From positions 62,001-126,000 of the forward strand of contig CAVUNL010000032.1 of assembly GCA_963742795.1 (NCBI GenBank): DNA of 64,000 nt, written 5' to 3'. Below the pieces are notes generated by a model. The model ran no database searches. It was not told the DNA's origin and saw only the letters and a program-made list of their open reading frames with translations. Every line of letters begins with the position of its first letter. Within the stretch, counting starts at the first letter, position 1. Below, one piece after another: positions 56,440-64,000 of the stretch. Origin of the DNA: Palsa-504 sp963742795. Its GTDB lineage: Bacteria > Actinomycetota > Actinomycetes > Streptosporangiales > Streptosporangiaceae. The translations under genes were made by a program, and so were the position numbers.

Positions 56440-58080
56440 ATGCTGAGCCAGCACATCATCGATTCCCTGTTCCCGCCGGAACTGCCCGAGCCCGGGCACT
56501 GGGAGAACCGCTACCCGCCCCGGGACCTGCCCGCCGGGGCCGAAGTCACCAGGTTCGCGCCGAGCCCGACCGGCTACCTGCACATCGGCGGCGTGTACGC
56601 GGCGACCATCGACGTCGCCCTGGCCCGGCAGACCGGCGGTGTCTTCGTGGTCCGGCTGGAGGACACCGACCAGGCCCGGTTCACCGAGGGCGCCGCCGAG
56701 CAGTTCGCCGAGGCGTTCGCCTACTTCTCCATCGGCCCGGCCGAGGACGACACCTCCGGCCGGTACGGCCCGTACCACCAGTCCGCGCGGGCGCAGACCT
56801 ACCTCACCTACGTCCGCGAACTGCTGCGCCAGGGCCGGGCCTACCCCTGCTTCGCGACCAAGCAGGACCTGGAGGAGATCACCGCCCGGCAGCGGGCGGC
56901 CGGCGCCCTGCCCGGCTACTACGGGAAGTGGGCCATCTGGCGGGACGCCGATCCGGAACTGGTCACCGAGCGGCTGGCGGTCGGCGAACCCTATGTGGTG
57001 CGGTTCCGGTCCCCGGGCCTGACCGGGACCAGGGTGACCTTCACCGACGCGATCCGCGGCCAGCTGACCCTGGACGACAACAGGAACGACGCGGTGATCC
57101 TCAAGAGCAGCGGCGCCGAGCCGCGGCTGCCGACCTACCATTTCGCGCACGCCGTCGACGACCACCTGATGCGGATCAGCCTGGTCATCCGGGGCGAGGA
57201 GTGGATCTCCTCGGTGCCGCTGCACCTGCAGCTGTTCGATGCCCTCGGCTTCGAGCGGGTCACCTACGCGCACATCGCCCTGCTGATGAAGCAGGACGGC
57301 GGCAGCCGCCGCAAGCTGTCCAAGCGGAAGGATCCCGAGGCCACCGTCAGCTTCTACATCGAGCAGGGCTTCCCCGCCCCGGCCGTGCAGTACTACCTGC
57401 GCGGCCTGGCCAACGGCCGGCTGGCCGAGATGCCGCTGGCCGAGGCGCTGGCCGCGCCGATCAGGCTGTCCGAGTGCGGCACCGCGGGCCCGCTGGTCGA
57501 CATGGTCAAGCTCGACGACATCTGCGCCGACTACATCGCCACCCTGACTGGCGAGCAGATCCTGGCCGAGGTGACCGCCTGGGCGCACCGCTACGCGCCC
57601 GACCTGGCCGCCGTCCTCGAAGCCGAGCAGCCACTGGCGCTGCGCGCCCTGGCCATCGAGCGAGAGGGATCCGCCAACCCGCGCAAGGACCTGCGGAAGT
57701 GGGCGGACTTCCGCACCGTCTACGGCTACTTCTTCCCCGAGCTGTTCGCCCCGGTGACCGACCCAGCCGATCCCAGGTTCGGCGGGCTGGACCCGGACCT
57801 GGTCCGGGCCGTGGCCGCCGCCTTCGCGGCCGGGTACACCCCGCCCGGCCCGGACACCGACTGGTTCGGGCAGATCCGCGAGCTTGCCGCGGACCTGGGA
57901 TTCGCGCCCAGCCAGAAGGCTTACAAGCAGGATCCGGCCGCCTACCCGGGCTCGATCAGGGAAGCGTCCCAGGTCATCCGGGTCCTGCTCACCGGGACGC
58001 CGCGCAGCCCCGACCTGGCCGCGCTGGCCGCCGCGCTCGGACCCGACGAAACCCTGCGCCGGGTCCGAGCGGTTCAGTAA
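56440..58080 (+). CDS. gltX: Atypical glutamate-tRNA ligase (Clostridia-type GltX paralogue)
   Basis: 546 residues from ATG 56440 (MLSQHIIDSLFPPELPEPGH). Unlike the standard bacterial enzyme, the HIGH motif is preceded by an extra 38 residues: VTRFAPSPTGYLHIGGVYAA; the KMSKS-like motif is KLSKRKDPEA. VRLEDTDQARFTEGAAEQFA, YPCFATKQDLEEITARQRAA and LIRGEEW-like LVIRGEEWISSVPLHLQLFD are clear. This arrangement is one I associate with an alternative GluRS found in Clostridia and a few others. The gene is intact. In an actinomycete it is probably a second synthetase, acquired, perhaps as a resistant copy. Adjacent to hicAB. Confidence 0.82.
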   Translation: MLSQHIIDSLFPPELPEPGHWENRYPPRDLPAGAEVTRFAPSPTGYLHIGGVYAATIDVALARQTGGVFVVRLEDTDQARFTEGAAEQFAEAFAYFSIGPAEDDTSGRYGPYHQSARAQTYLTYVRELLRQGRAYPCFATKQDLEEITARQRAAGALPGYYGKWAIWRDADPELVTERLAVGEPYVVRFRSPGLTGTRVTFTDAIRGQLTLDDNRNDAVILKSSGAEPRLPTYHFAHAVDDHLMRISLVIRGEEWISSVPLHLQLFDALGFERVTYAHIALLMKQDGGSRRKLSKRKDPEATVSFYIEQGFPAPAVQYYLRGLANGRLAEMPLAEALAAPIRLSECGTAGPLVDMVKLDDICADYIATLTGEQILAEVTAWAHRYAPDLAAVLEAEQPLALRALAIEREGSANPRKDLRKWADFRTVYGYFFPELFAPVTDPADPRFGGLDPDLVRAVAAAFAAGYTPPGPDTDWFGQIRELAADLGFAPSQKAYKQDPAAYPGSIREASQVIRVLLTGTPRSPDLAALAAALGPDETLRRVRAVQ

Positions 58081-58088
58081 CCGCCTGC

Positions 58089-58519
58089 TCACGCCGCGGG
58101 TTCGCGCACCAGGACCGACGCCGCCACGGCGAACCCCACCGCGGCCAGGCACCAGGCCAGGCCGTCCAGAGCGTGCACCGGCACGACGATGGCGAAGATG
58201 ACGTGCAGGACCTGGGAGACCGCGATCATCAGGGCCGCCCAGGCGGGCATGGCCCGGCCGCGCCACAGTGCGATGCCAATCAGGATGAGCCCGAGGACGT
58301 GACCCGCGACGAACAGGTCCGACGCGAACCCGACCGGCGGGATCGCGCCGATGCTGTCCAGCAGCTTCCCGGTCAGCGCCGGGCTCTGGCCGATCCTGGC
58401 CGCGCCGAGCGCGATGTTGTCCAGCCGGCCACGGTGGACCAGAACAGGCTCATGAACCCGGCGAAGGCCAGCACCAGCCCGGTCGTCCCCAGCCGCGGCG
58501 CGGCCCGCCTGGCCAGCAT
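58089..58519 (-). pseudogene. Truncated membrane protein, 5' end missing
   Basis: About 143 residues with one frame change near 58430. Helices: GTTGLVLAFAGFMSLFWSTV, FASDLFVAGHVLGLILIGIA, MPAWAALMIAVSQVLHVIFA and ALDGLAWCLAAVGFAVAASV. There is no signal or N-terminal region; the beginning is replaced by the start of a LuxR-type fragment (58523) reading the other way. No start site is evident, so the N-terminus is missing. Function unknown. Confidence 0.6.
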
Positions 58520-58522
58520 CCC

Positions 58523-58732
58523 GTGCTGATGCTGACCATGTTCGATGACGACTACTCGGTGCTCGCGGCCATGCGCGCCGGAGCGCGGGGATACGTGCTG
58601 AAGGGGGCCCAGCAGGACGAGATCGTCCGGGCCGTGCACGCCGTGGCGGCGGGCGAGGCTATCATCCTGGCCCGGGACGCGGGCCTCGGCCGCGGCAGCC
58701 ACGGCAGCCAGCCGGGCGCCCGCCCGGAGTAG
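58523..58732 (+). pseudogene. Fragment of a NarL/LuxR-family response regulator receiver domain
   Basis: MLTMFDDDYSVLAAMRAGAR, GYVLKGAQQDEIVRAVHAVA is the C-terminal half of a receiver domain, with the conserved lysine in GYVLKGA. The phospho-acceptor half and the HTH domain are absent. It begins directly at the point where the oppositely oriented membrane gene begins, as if one deletion had removed both 5' ends. Confidence 0.65.
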
Positions 58733-58773
58733 GCTGCCGGTGATTCGTGTCACCGATCCAGGCGGAGGCCATC

Positions 58774-59622
58774 ATGCCGTTGTTCCAAGGCCAGCAGAAT
58801 CCAGACGGCCCGGTATTCGAGCCGGCCGCCGCCGACGGCCGGCTGGCCAAGACCGCCGGAGCCGATCCGGCCGGCGTCTTCACCTCTGACCTGTCGGTAT
58901 CGGAGTACGTCCTGCTCGGTGAGGCCGGCTTCGAGCCGCTCGGTTTCGTGGTCGGCTCCTCGATCTACCATGTCGGCCTGCAGATCGGCCGCTGGAACAA
59001 GAACCAGGAACTGCAGGTCCTGACCCAGGCCATGTACAACGCCAGGGAGCTGGCCATGGCCCGGATGCGGGCCGAGGCCGACCACCTGGACTCCGACGGC
59101 ATCGTGGGCGTCCAGCTGCGCATGCAGATGTACGCCTGGGGGCAGAACTGCCTGGAGTTCGTGGCCACCGGCACCGCGGTCAAGCACCTGGCCGGCCACG
59201 GCGCGCACCGCGCGCCTGATGGCCGCGCGTTCACCTCCGACCTGTCGGCCCAGGACTTCTTCCGGCTGCTGGCCGCCGGCGCGGTCCCGGTCTCCTTCGT
59301 GCTCGGCACCTGCGTGTACCACATCGCGCACATGGGCGTCATGCAGTCGCTGCGCCAGGTCGGCCAGAACCAGGAGATGATGCAGTTCACCCAGGGCGTC
59401 TACGAGGCCAGGGAGCTGGCGCTGGCCCGGATGCAGGCCGAGGCGGCGCAGGCCCGCGCCTCCGGCATCGTGGGCGTGACCGTGGAGGTCAAGAACCACG
59501 TCTGGGGTGAGCACGCCACCGAGTTCCTGGCCACCGGCACCTCGGTGCGGCGGCTGGCCGAGGAGCACAAGCTGCCCGAGACCTCGCCCCGGCCGACGTT
59601 CACGCTCGGCCTGGACAACTAG
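58774..59622 (+). CDS. YbjQ-like (heavy-metal-binding-domain) protein with two tandem domains
   Basis: 282 residues from ATG 58774 with GGAGG upstream. Two copies of one domain of about 110 residues: first FTSDLSVSEYVLLGEAGFEP through TAMYNARELAMARMRAEA and YAWGQNCLEFVATGTAVKHL; second FTSDLSAQDFFRLLAAGAVP through GVYEARELALARMQAEA and HVWGEHATEFLATGTSVRRL. The pattern with GIVGVxxE and FLATGTAV resembles YbjQ/DUF74 decameric proteins. No enzymatic motif. Intact and plausible as cytoplasmic oligomer. A 15-bp tandem repeat starts just after its stop. Confidence 0.72.
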   Translation: MPLFQGQQNPDGPVFEPAAADGRLAKTAGADPAGVFTSDLSVSEYVLLGEAGFEPLGFVVGSSIYHVGLQIGRWNKNQELQVLTQAMYNARELAMARMRAEADHLDSDGIVGVQLRMQMYAWGQNCLEFVATGTAVKHLAGHGAHRAPDGRAFTSDLSAQDFFRLLAAGAVPVSFVLGTCVYHIAHMGVMQSLRQVGQNQEMMQFTQGVYEARELALARMQAEAAQARASGIVGVTVEVKNHVWGEHATEFLATGTSVRRLAEEHKLPETSPRPTFTLGLDN

Positions 59623-59667
59623 AGCCCGGACAGCCAGAGCCCGGACAGCCAGAGCCCGGACAGCCAG
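59623..59667. repeat. 15-bp tandem repeat, three exact units, after the YbjQ-like gene
   Basis: AGCCCGGACAGCCAG three times, starting at the stop codon of the preceding gene. Confidence 0.92.
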
Positions 59668-59692
59668 CTCGGCGACCGCGCGGCCGGCCTGT

Positions 59693-59709
59693 TTCACCAG
59701 TATGGTGAA
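59693..59709 (+). promoter_or_regulatory. LacI-type operator upstream of lacI
   Basis: TTCACC-AGTAT-GGTGAA, a perfect interrupted palindrome, ends 3 bp before the GTG start of the LacI gene. The position suggests autoregulation. Confidence 0.68.
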
Positions 59710-59711
59710 TT

Positions 59712-60758
59712 GTGGCTTCGCCGACACGCTGGACATCACGACCGGACCAGCGGACTGTCACGATGGAGGACGTCGCCCGCGCGGCTGGCGTCGGCAGGCA
59801 GACCGTCTCCAACGTGCTGAACGACAGCGGTCGAGTGGGATCGGCCGCCCGGGCCCGGGTCCTCGAGGCGGTCGCCGAGCTGGGCTATCACCCGCATCAC
59901 GGAGCCCGCAGCCTGCGGTCCCGCCGCACCATGCAGCTGGGCTACCTCATGCCGCCTGACCAGCTGCAGCCCAGGAACCTGATCATGATGCAGTTCCTGC
60001 AGGCGCTGGTGACCGAGGCGTCCCGGCGGAAGTACCGGGTGCTCGTGGTCACCAGCGACAGTGATCCCCGCGACGAGATGCGCCGCCTGATCAACAGCCG
60101 CAGCGTCGACGCATTCGTGCTGTCCGAGCTCAAACCGGACGACCAGCGGGTGGCGCTGCTGGCCGAGGCCGGCATGCCGTTCGCCGGTTTCGGCCGGACC
60201 AGCCCGAACGTCCCGCAGCACTGGGCCGACATCGACAACGCCGAAGCCGAGGCCGAAGCGGCGCGCCATGTGCTCGACCTCGGGTTCACCCGGCCGTGTT
60301 TCATCGGTTACGACACCGGAGACGTCTGGGACGCCAGGCGGGAGGCGGGCTACTGCGCCGGCCTGGCCAGCCGCGGCCTGGCCAGCGCCGGCGCCGGCCT
60401 GCTGCATGTCCAGGACGACACGGCCGCGCGGGCCAGGATCTCCTCATTCCTGACCGCGGCCCGCCCCGACGCCGTGATCACCGGCAGCGACAAGATCGCG
60501 ATCATCGTGTACGGCGCCGCGGCCGAGCTCAACCTGTCCATCGGCCGGGACCTGGCCGTGGTCGGCTTCGACGGCAGCATCGGCGCCGAACTGCTGCACC
60601 CGACGCTGACCACCGTGGTCATCCCGGTGGAGGACATCGCGCGGCGGGTGGTGAGCCGGGCCCTGCGGCAGCTGGAAACGGGACCGGACAGCGATCCAGG
60701 CGAGATCCTCAGCACCTGGCTGCGGCTCGGCGGCAGCACGCAGGCTAGCCGCCCGTGA
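59712..60758 (+). CDS. LacI-family transcriptional regulator
   Basis: 348 residues from GTG 59712, or ATG 59763 without the first 17. HTH: TVTMEDVARAAGVGRQTVSN, LNDSGRVGSAARARVLEAVA and ELGYHPHHGARSLRSRRTMQ. The sugar-binding domain continues with LVVTSDSDPRDEMRRLINSR, GFGRTSPNVPQHWADIDNAE and RDLAVVGFDGSIGAELLHPT. Ligand is probably a sugar or polyol; no catabolic operon is immediately adjacent, so its target could be distant or be the iol region. Its 3' end overlaps the convergent HhH-PHP gene. Confidence 0.9.
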   Translation: MASPTRWTSRPDQRTVTMEDVARAAGVGRQTVSNVLNDSGRVGSAARARVLEAVAELGYHPHHGARSLRSRRTMQLGYLMPPDQLQPRNLIMMQFLQALVTEASRRKYRVLVVTSDSDPRDEMRRLINSRSVDAFVLSELKPDDQRVALLAEAGMPFAGFGRTSPNVPQHWADIDNAEAEAEAARHVLDLGFTRPCFIGYDTGDVWDARREAGYCAGLASRGLASAGAGLLHVQDDTAARARISSFLTAARPDAVITGSDKIAIIVYGAAAELNLSIGRDLAVVGFDGSIGAELLHPTLTTVVIPVEDIARRVVSRALRQLETGPDSDPGEILSTWLRLGGSTQASRP

Positions 60759-61738
60759 CCTGATCGGCGCCGCGGGCGTTGATCACCCGGTCCGGCCCGA
60801 GGCCGGCTTGCTCGGCCCGGGCCGTGCCGTGGCCCAGCCAGTCCAGCTGGCCCGGAGCGTGCGCGTCGGTGTCGATGGCGAACAGGCAGCCGGTCTCGGC
60901 GGCCAGCTGCAGCAGCCGGTCGGGCGGGTCCATGCGCTCCGGCCAGGCAGTTCGATCTCCACCGCCACGCCGTACTCGCGGCACGCGCCGAACACCGCCG
61001 CCGGGTCGAACGCCGACTCCGGCCGCCGCGCCCGGCCCCCGAGCATCCGGCCGGTGCAGTGGCCGAGCACGTCGGTGTGCGGGTTGCGGACCGCGGCCAC
61101 CATCCGGGCCGTCATGGGCCCGGCGGGCATCCGCAGCTCGGAGTGCACGCTGGCCACCACCACGTCCAGCCGGGCCAGCAGGTCGTCGCGCTGGTCCAGC
61201 GAGCCGTCCGCCAGGATGTCGACCTCGATCCCGGTCAGGATCCGGAACGGCGCCAGCTCCTCATTCAGCGCGGCGACCAGCTCGAGCTGGGCCTCCAGCC
61301 GCTCGGCGGACAGGCCGTTGGCCACCGTGAGCCGGGGTGAGTGATCGGTCAGCGCGATCCACTCGTGCCCCAGCGCCCGGGCCGCCTCGGCCATCTCCCG
61401 CGGCGGGCTGCCGCCGTCCGACCAGTCCGAGTGGGTGTGGCAGTCCCCGCGCAGCGCCGCGCGCACGCCGTCGCGGGTCGCAGCAGCAGGCCGCCGAGCA
61501 GCCGGGCCAGGTAGGCGGGCTGCTGCCCGGCCGCGGCCTCGGCGATGACCTGGGCCGTGGTCGCGCCGATCCCGGGCAGCGCCGCCAGCGTGCCGGTGCG
61601 GATCCGCCGGTCGAGCTCGCCGGGAGCCAGGCCGTCCACCACCGCGGCGGCGCGCCGGAAGGCCCGCACCCGGTAGGTCGGCTCCCCGCCCCGTTCCAGC
61701 TCGAACGCGATCTGCCGCAACGCCTGCCCCGGGTCCAC
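60745..61738 (-). CDS. HhH-PHP domain protein (PolX-like, polymerase domain absent; frameshifted)
   Basis: From GTG 61738 (MDPGQALRQIAFELERGGEP, YRVRAFRRAAAVVDGLAPGE) with a helix-hairpin-helix LPGIGATTAQVIAEAAAG. After a frame change near 61480 the PHP domain reads GDCHTHSDWSDGGSPPREMA (metal site), ALTDHSPRLTVANGLSAERL, GIEVDILADGSLDQ and VVVASVHSEL; after another near 60955, CLFAIDTDAHAPGQLDWLG. About 330 residues, which corresponds to PolX minus its polymerase domain. Likely a phosphoesterase or nuclease in DNA repair. Convergent with lacI. Confidence 0.82.
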
Positions 61739-61799
61739 TCGTGATCTCTACCCCGGTCGTTCGCCAGGCATCCGCGCGCAATCGGGCACAATTGAGCCT

Positions 61800-62047
61800 G
61801 TGCAGGCCGCAATGCTCGGGTCGCTGGAGGTCGGGCGGCCTGCTGATGCGGGCCCTGGCCGCCTCCGGGCGGCGCGGCGCGGCCCTCGAGGTGTACGAGC
61901 AGACCAGGGAACGGCTGGCCGACCTGCTCGGCGTGGATCCGTCGGCCGAACTGGCCGCCCTGCACCTGGACATCCTGCGCGCCGACCGCGTGCCTGCCGC
62001 GCCTCCCGCCGAACCCCGCCGCGGGTACCCCCTTCCGCCGCGCCGTG
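61800..62047 (+). pseudogene. Relic of a SARP/AfsR-type regulator
   Basis: The GTG at 61800 begins QAAMLGSLEV, the normal SARP start, then after a frame change at about 61838 reads LLMRALAASGRRGAALEVYE, QTRERLADLLGVDPSAELAA, LHLDIL, the last third of the BTAD domain. The intervening OmpR-like DNA-binding domain and most of the BTAD are missing (about 150 residues), so it cannot act as an activator. It lies between a PHP gene and arcA. Confidence 0.72.
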
Positions 62048-62087
62048 AGATAACTACAGGACCAGCACCCATCGCGAAGGGGGCACC

Positions 62088-63304
62088 GTGTTCCACGTGG
62101 ACTCCGAGGTCGGCCGGCTGCGGCAGGTGATCCTGCACCGCCCTGACCTGGAGCTCAAGCGCCTGACCCCGGACAACGCCGCCGACCTGCTGTTCGACGA
62201 CGTGCTGTGGGTGAGCCGGGCCCAGGCCGAGCACGACGCGTTCGCCGCGGCGCTGCGCGGCCGCGGCGTCGTGGTGCACTACTACAGTGACCTGCTGGCC
62301 CAGACCCTGGATATCCCCGAGGCGCGCGGCTACATCCTGGACCGGGTGTTCGACCCGCGCTGGCACGGGCCGCTGGCCGCCGCCACCCTGCGCGAGGCCA
62401 TGGCCGGGCTGGACTCGCCCCGCCTGGCCACGTACCTGGCGGGCGGGATCACCAAGCGGGAGATCGCCGAGTTCGGCCCGGAGCCCAAGAGCATCGCCTT
62501 CCGGTCGCTGGACCCCGACGGTTTCGTGCTGGCCCCGCTGCCGAACCTGCTCTACCAGCGCGACACGTCATGCTGGATCTACGGCGGGGTGTCCGTCAAC
62601 GCGATGCGCCGGCCGGCCCGGATCCGGGAGACCGTCACCGACGTGGCCATCTACCGCTGGCACCCGATGTTCGCCCAGGCCCGCTTCGACGTCTGGTACG
62701 ACGGCGCCGACGCCGCGCCCGCCACCATCGAGGGCGGGGACATCCTGGTCATCGGCAACGGCGCGGTGCTGGTCGGCATGAGCGAGCGGACCACTCCGCA
62801 GGCGGTGGAGGTACTGGCCCACCGGCTGTTCGCCGCCGGGGCGGCCCGCTGCCTGGTCGCCGTCGACATGCCCAAGACCCGGGCCTTCATGCATCTGGAC
62901 ACCCTGCTGACCATGGCGGACTACGCCGTCTTCACCAAGTACGCCGGGATGGGCATGCTGCCCTGCTACACGGTCGAGCCCGGCGCGAGCGCCAGCGAGC
63001 TCAAGGTCACCGACCACCCGCCGGAGGACATGCACCGGGCCATCGCGGCCGCCCTGGACCAGCCGTACATCACGGTGCTGACCGCGGTGCAGGACGTCCA
63101 TTCCGCCCAGCGGGAGCAGTGGGACGACGGCTGCAACGTGCTGGCCGTGGAGCCGGGCGTGGTCGTGGCCTACGAGCGCAACGTGACCACCAACACCTAC
63201 CTGCAGGACAACGGCATCGAGGTGATCCCGGTGCCGGGCGGCGAACTCGGCCGCGGCCGCGGCGGTCCCCGCTGCATGAGCTGCCCCTCGAACGCGACGC
63301 CTGA
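62088..63304 (+). CDS. arcA: Arginine deiminase (one base missing near the stop)
   Basis: About 406 residues from GTG 62088 (VFHVDSEVGRLRQVILHRPD), with GAAGGGGG upstream. Guanidino-group hydrolase core: PNLLYQRDTSCWIYGGVSVN, TIEGGDILVIGNGAVLVGMS, FMHLDTLLTMADYAVFTKYA (catalytic His) and GELGRGRGGPRCMSCP (catalytic Cys). The expected ending is CMSCPLERDA then stop TGA at 63304; the sequence has CCCC where five C are needed, so as given the frame runs on to an unrelated tail. Converts arginine to citrulline and ammonia. No arcB or arcC is adjacent. Confidence 0.9.
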
Positions 63305-63404
63305 GCTGCCCGGCGTCCGGATTAACGCCGGCCGCCATCGCGATGATTACTTTTTGAGACTATATAGTTACTGTAAGGAGTTGATCACCGGGGGGCGGCG
63401 GGGC

Positions 63405-63685
63405 ATGACGCAGTCGGGGTGGCGCGGGATGAACCAGTGGTGGCTCGACCGGTCGATCCGGGTCAAGGAAGTCCTCCGCCGCCTGCGGGCCAGCCGGCCA
63501 CGGCGGACATCCCGGTCGCCGTGCTGTCCGCCGAGGCCACCCCGGGCGTCATCCGCCGCATGCAGGCCAGCGGCGTGGTCGCCTACCTCACCAAGCCGCT
63601 CGACCTGGCTGACCTCGGCCACCTGATCCGCTCGTTCAGGACCGGGCCACGCACGGGCGCGATCCCAGGGACGCCATCACGATGA
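63405..63685 (+). pseudogene. 5'-truncated receiver-domain protein
   Basis: From about 63462 the sequence KEVLRRLRAS, then after a missing C (near 63490) ATADIPVAVLSAEATPGVIR, ASGVVAYLTKPLDLADLGHL is the second half of a receiver domain with the conserved lysine (TKP). The residues before it (MTQSGWRGMNQWWLDRSI) do not belong to the family, and no phospho-acceptor half precedes it. The stop at 63683-63685 overlaps the ATG of the next receiver gene (ATGA). A lower-GC stretch, GATTACTTTTTGAGACTATA, lies just upstream of it. Confidence 0.6.
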
Positions 63686-64000
63686 GCTATACCGTGCTGT
63701 ACATCGATGACAGTGACGACAATCTCGTGCTGGTGGAGCGCATGCTCAGGCGCCGCCAGGACGTCCGGCTGCGGGTGGCCAGAACCGGGCGCAACGGCGT
63801 CGAGGCGGCCCTCGGCGACCCGCCGAGCCTCATCCTGCTCGACAACCGGCTGCCCGACACCAACGGCCTGCAGGTCCTGCTGCAGCTCGCCGCCTCGCCG
63901 GCCACCGCCGCGGTCCCGGTGATCATGCTCAGCGGCGACTCGGGGCAGGCGATGGTCAATGACCTGCTCGCGGCGGGCGCGGCCGACTTCCTGGGCAAGC
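63682..64000 (+). CDS. Response regulator receiver-domain protein (partial at the right edge)
   Basis: 106 residues in the window from ATG 63682. VLYIDDSDDNLVLVERMLRR (acidic pocket), LILLDNRLPDTNGLQVLLQL (phospho-acceptor Asp in LLDNRLP), VIMLSGDSGQAMVNDLLAAG and ADFLGK at the edge. Translationally coupled to the truncated receiver gene before it. Without its end it cannot be said whether an output domain follows; a stand-alone receiver or a hybrid partner of a histidine kinase is possible. Confidence 0.88.
   Translation, partial: MSYTVLYIDDSDDNLVLVERMLRRRQDVRLRVARTGRNGVEAALGDPPSLILLDNRLPDTNGLQVLLQLAASPATAAVPVIMLSGDSGQAMVNDLLAAGAADFLGK

Overview
The window is high-GC DNA (roughly 70% by eye) with strong third-position GC bias, dense genes on both strands and GTG/TTG starts beside ATG. 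A GTP-type PEP carboxykinase, a PASTA-less Ser/Thr kinase, DUF222-HNH, MpaB-like, PPOX-class and SARP-type genes, and SpoIIE/STAS/HATPase regulators all point to an actinomycete (Actinomycetota, possibly Streptosporangiales-like; genus not determinable). No rRNA, tRNA, phage or IS element was found.

Layout. 1-8.4 kb: a multi-HAMP sensor kinase, an ANTAR/GAF/PAS/SpoIIE phosphatase, a damaged aldehyde dehydrogenase, a glycosyltransferase, and a STAS/HATPase partner-switching pair. 8.5-17.4 kb: two paralogous small membrane proteins (65 and 68 aa) bracket a phytanoyl-CoA-type dioxygenase, a membrane protein, a gene-free 600 bp region with a DnaA-box-like cluster, a Bcp peroxiredoxin, a tetR-MFS efflux unit with matching operators, a crotonase, and two membrane proteins. 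16.8-24.2 kb: an aromatic-acid catabolic island with a 2-aminobenzoate-CoA-ligase-like enzyme, an FAD monooxygenase/OYE fusion, RidA, a PaaX-family regulator, a cyclase and an HpaB relic. 24.2-28 kb: carbonic anhydrase, PEPCK, MpaB-like oxygenase and a strikingly AT-rich element. 28.4-33.8 kb: an ABC/FtsX exporter, a LanC-like relic, OsmC and a PPOX-class protein. 33.9-41 kb: a catabolic operon of three Gfo/Idh/MocA dehydrogenases, two TIM-barrel isomerases and a methyltransferase, divergent from a GntR regulator. 41-46.8 kb: Ser/Thr kinase, secreted beta-lactamase-like hydrolase, MmcQ/YjbR, DUF5995, DUF222-HNH. 46.9-55.7 kb: myo-inositol genes (Cgl0159-type aldolase, then iolD-iolB-iolC-iolE read from the minus strand) with a phosphoesterase and an APC permease between. 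56-64 kb: a damaged hicAB pair, an atypical glutamyl-tRNA synthetase, a duplicated YbjQ-like protein, LacI, HhH-PHP protein, arginine deiminase and response regulators.

Two window-wide features stand out. (1) Many genes carry single-base frameshifts (over 40 by my reading, at least 10 in one permease) and about ten genes are missing internal or terminal segments while flanking codons still align to the family; this is either real gene decay or assembly damage, and the sequence alone cannot decide. (2) Tandem repeats of exactly 15 bp, each with an unrelated unit, occur at nine separate places, both inside genes and between them.

The catabolic genes fit a soil organism using aromatic amino acids or anthranilate-like compounds, inositol-type polyols and arginine, with PEPCK and carbonic anhydrase serving central carbon metabolism. 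Coordinates of frameshifted genes cover the whole reconstructed gene.
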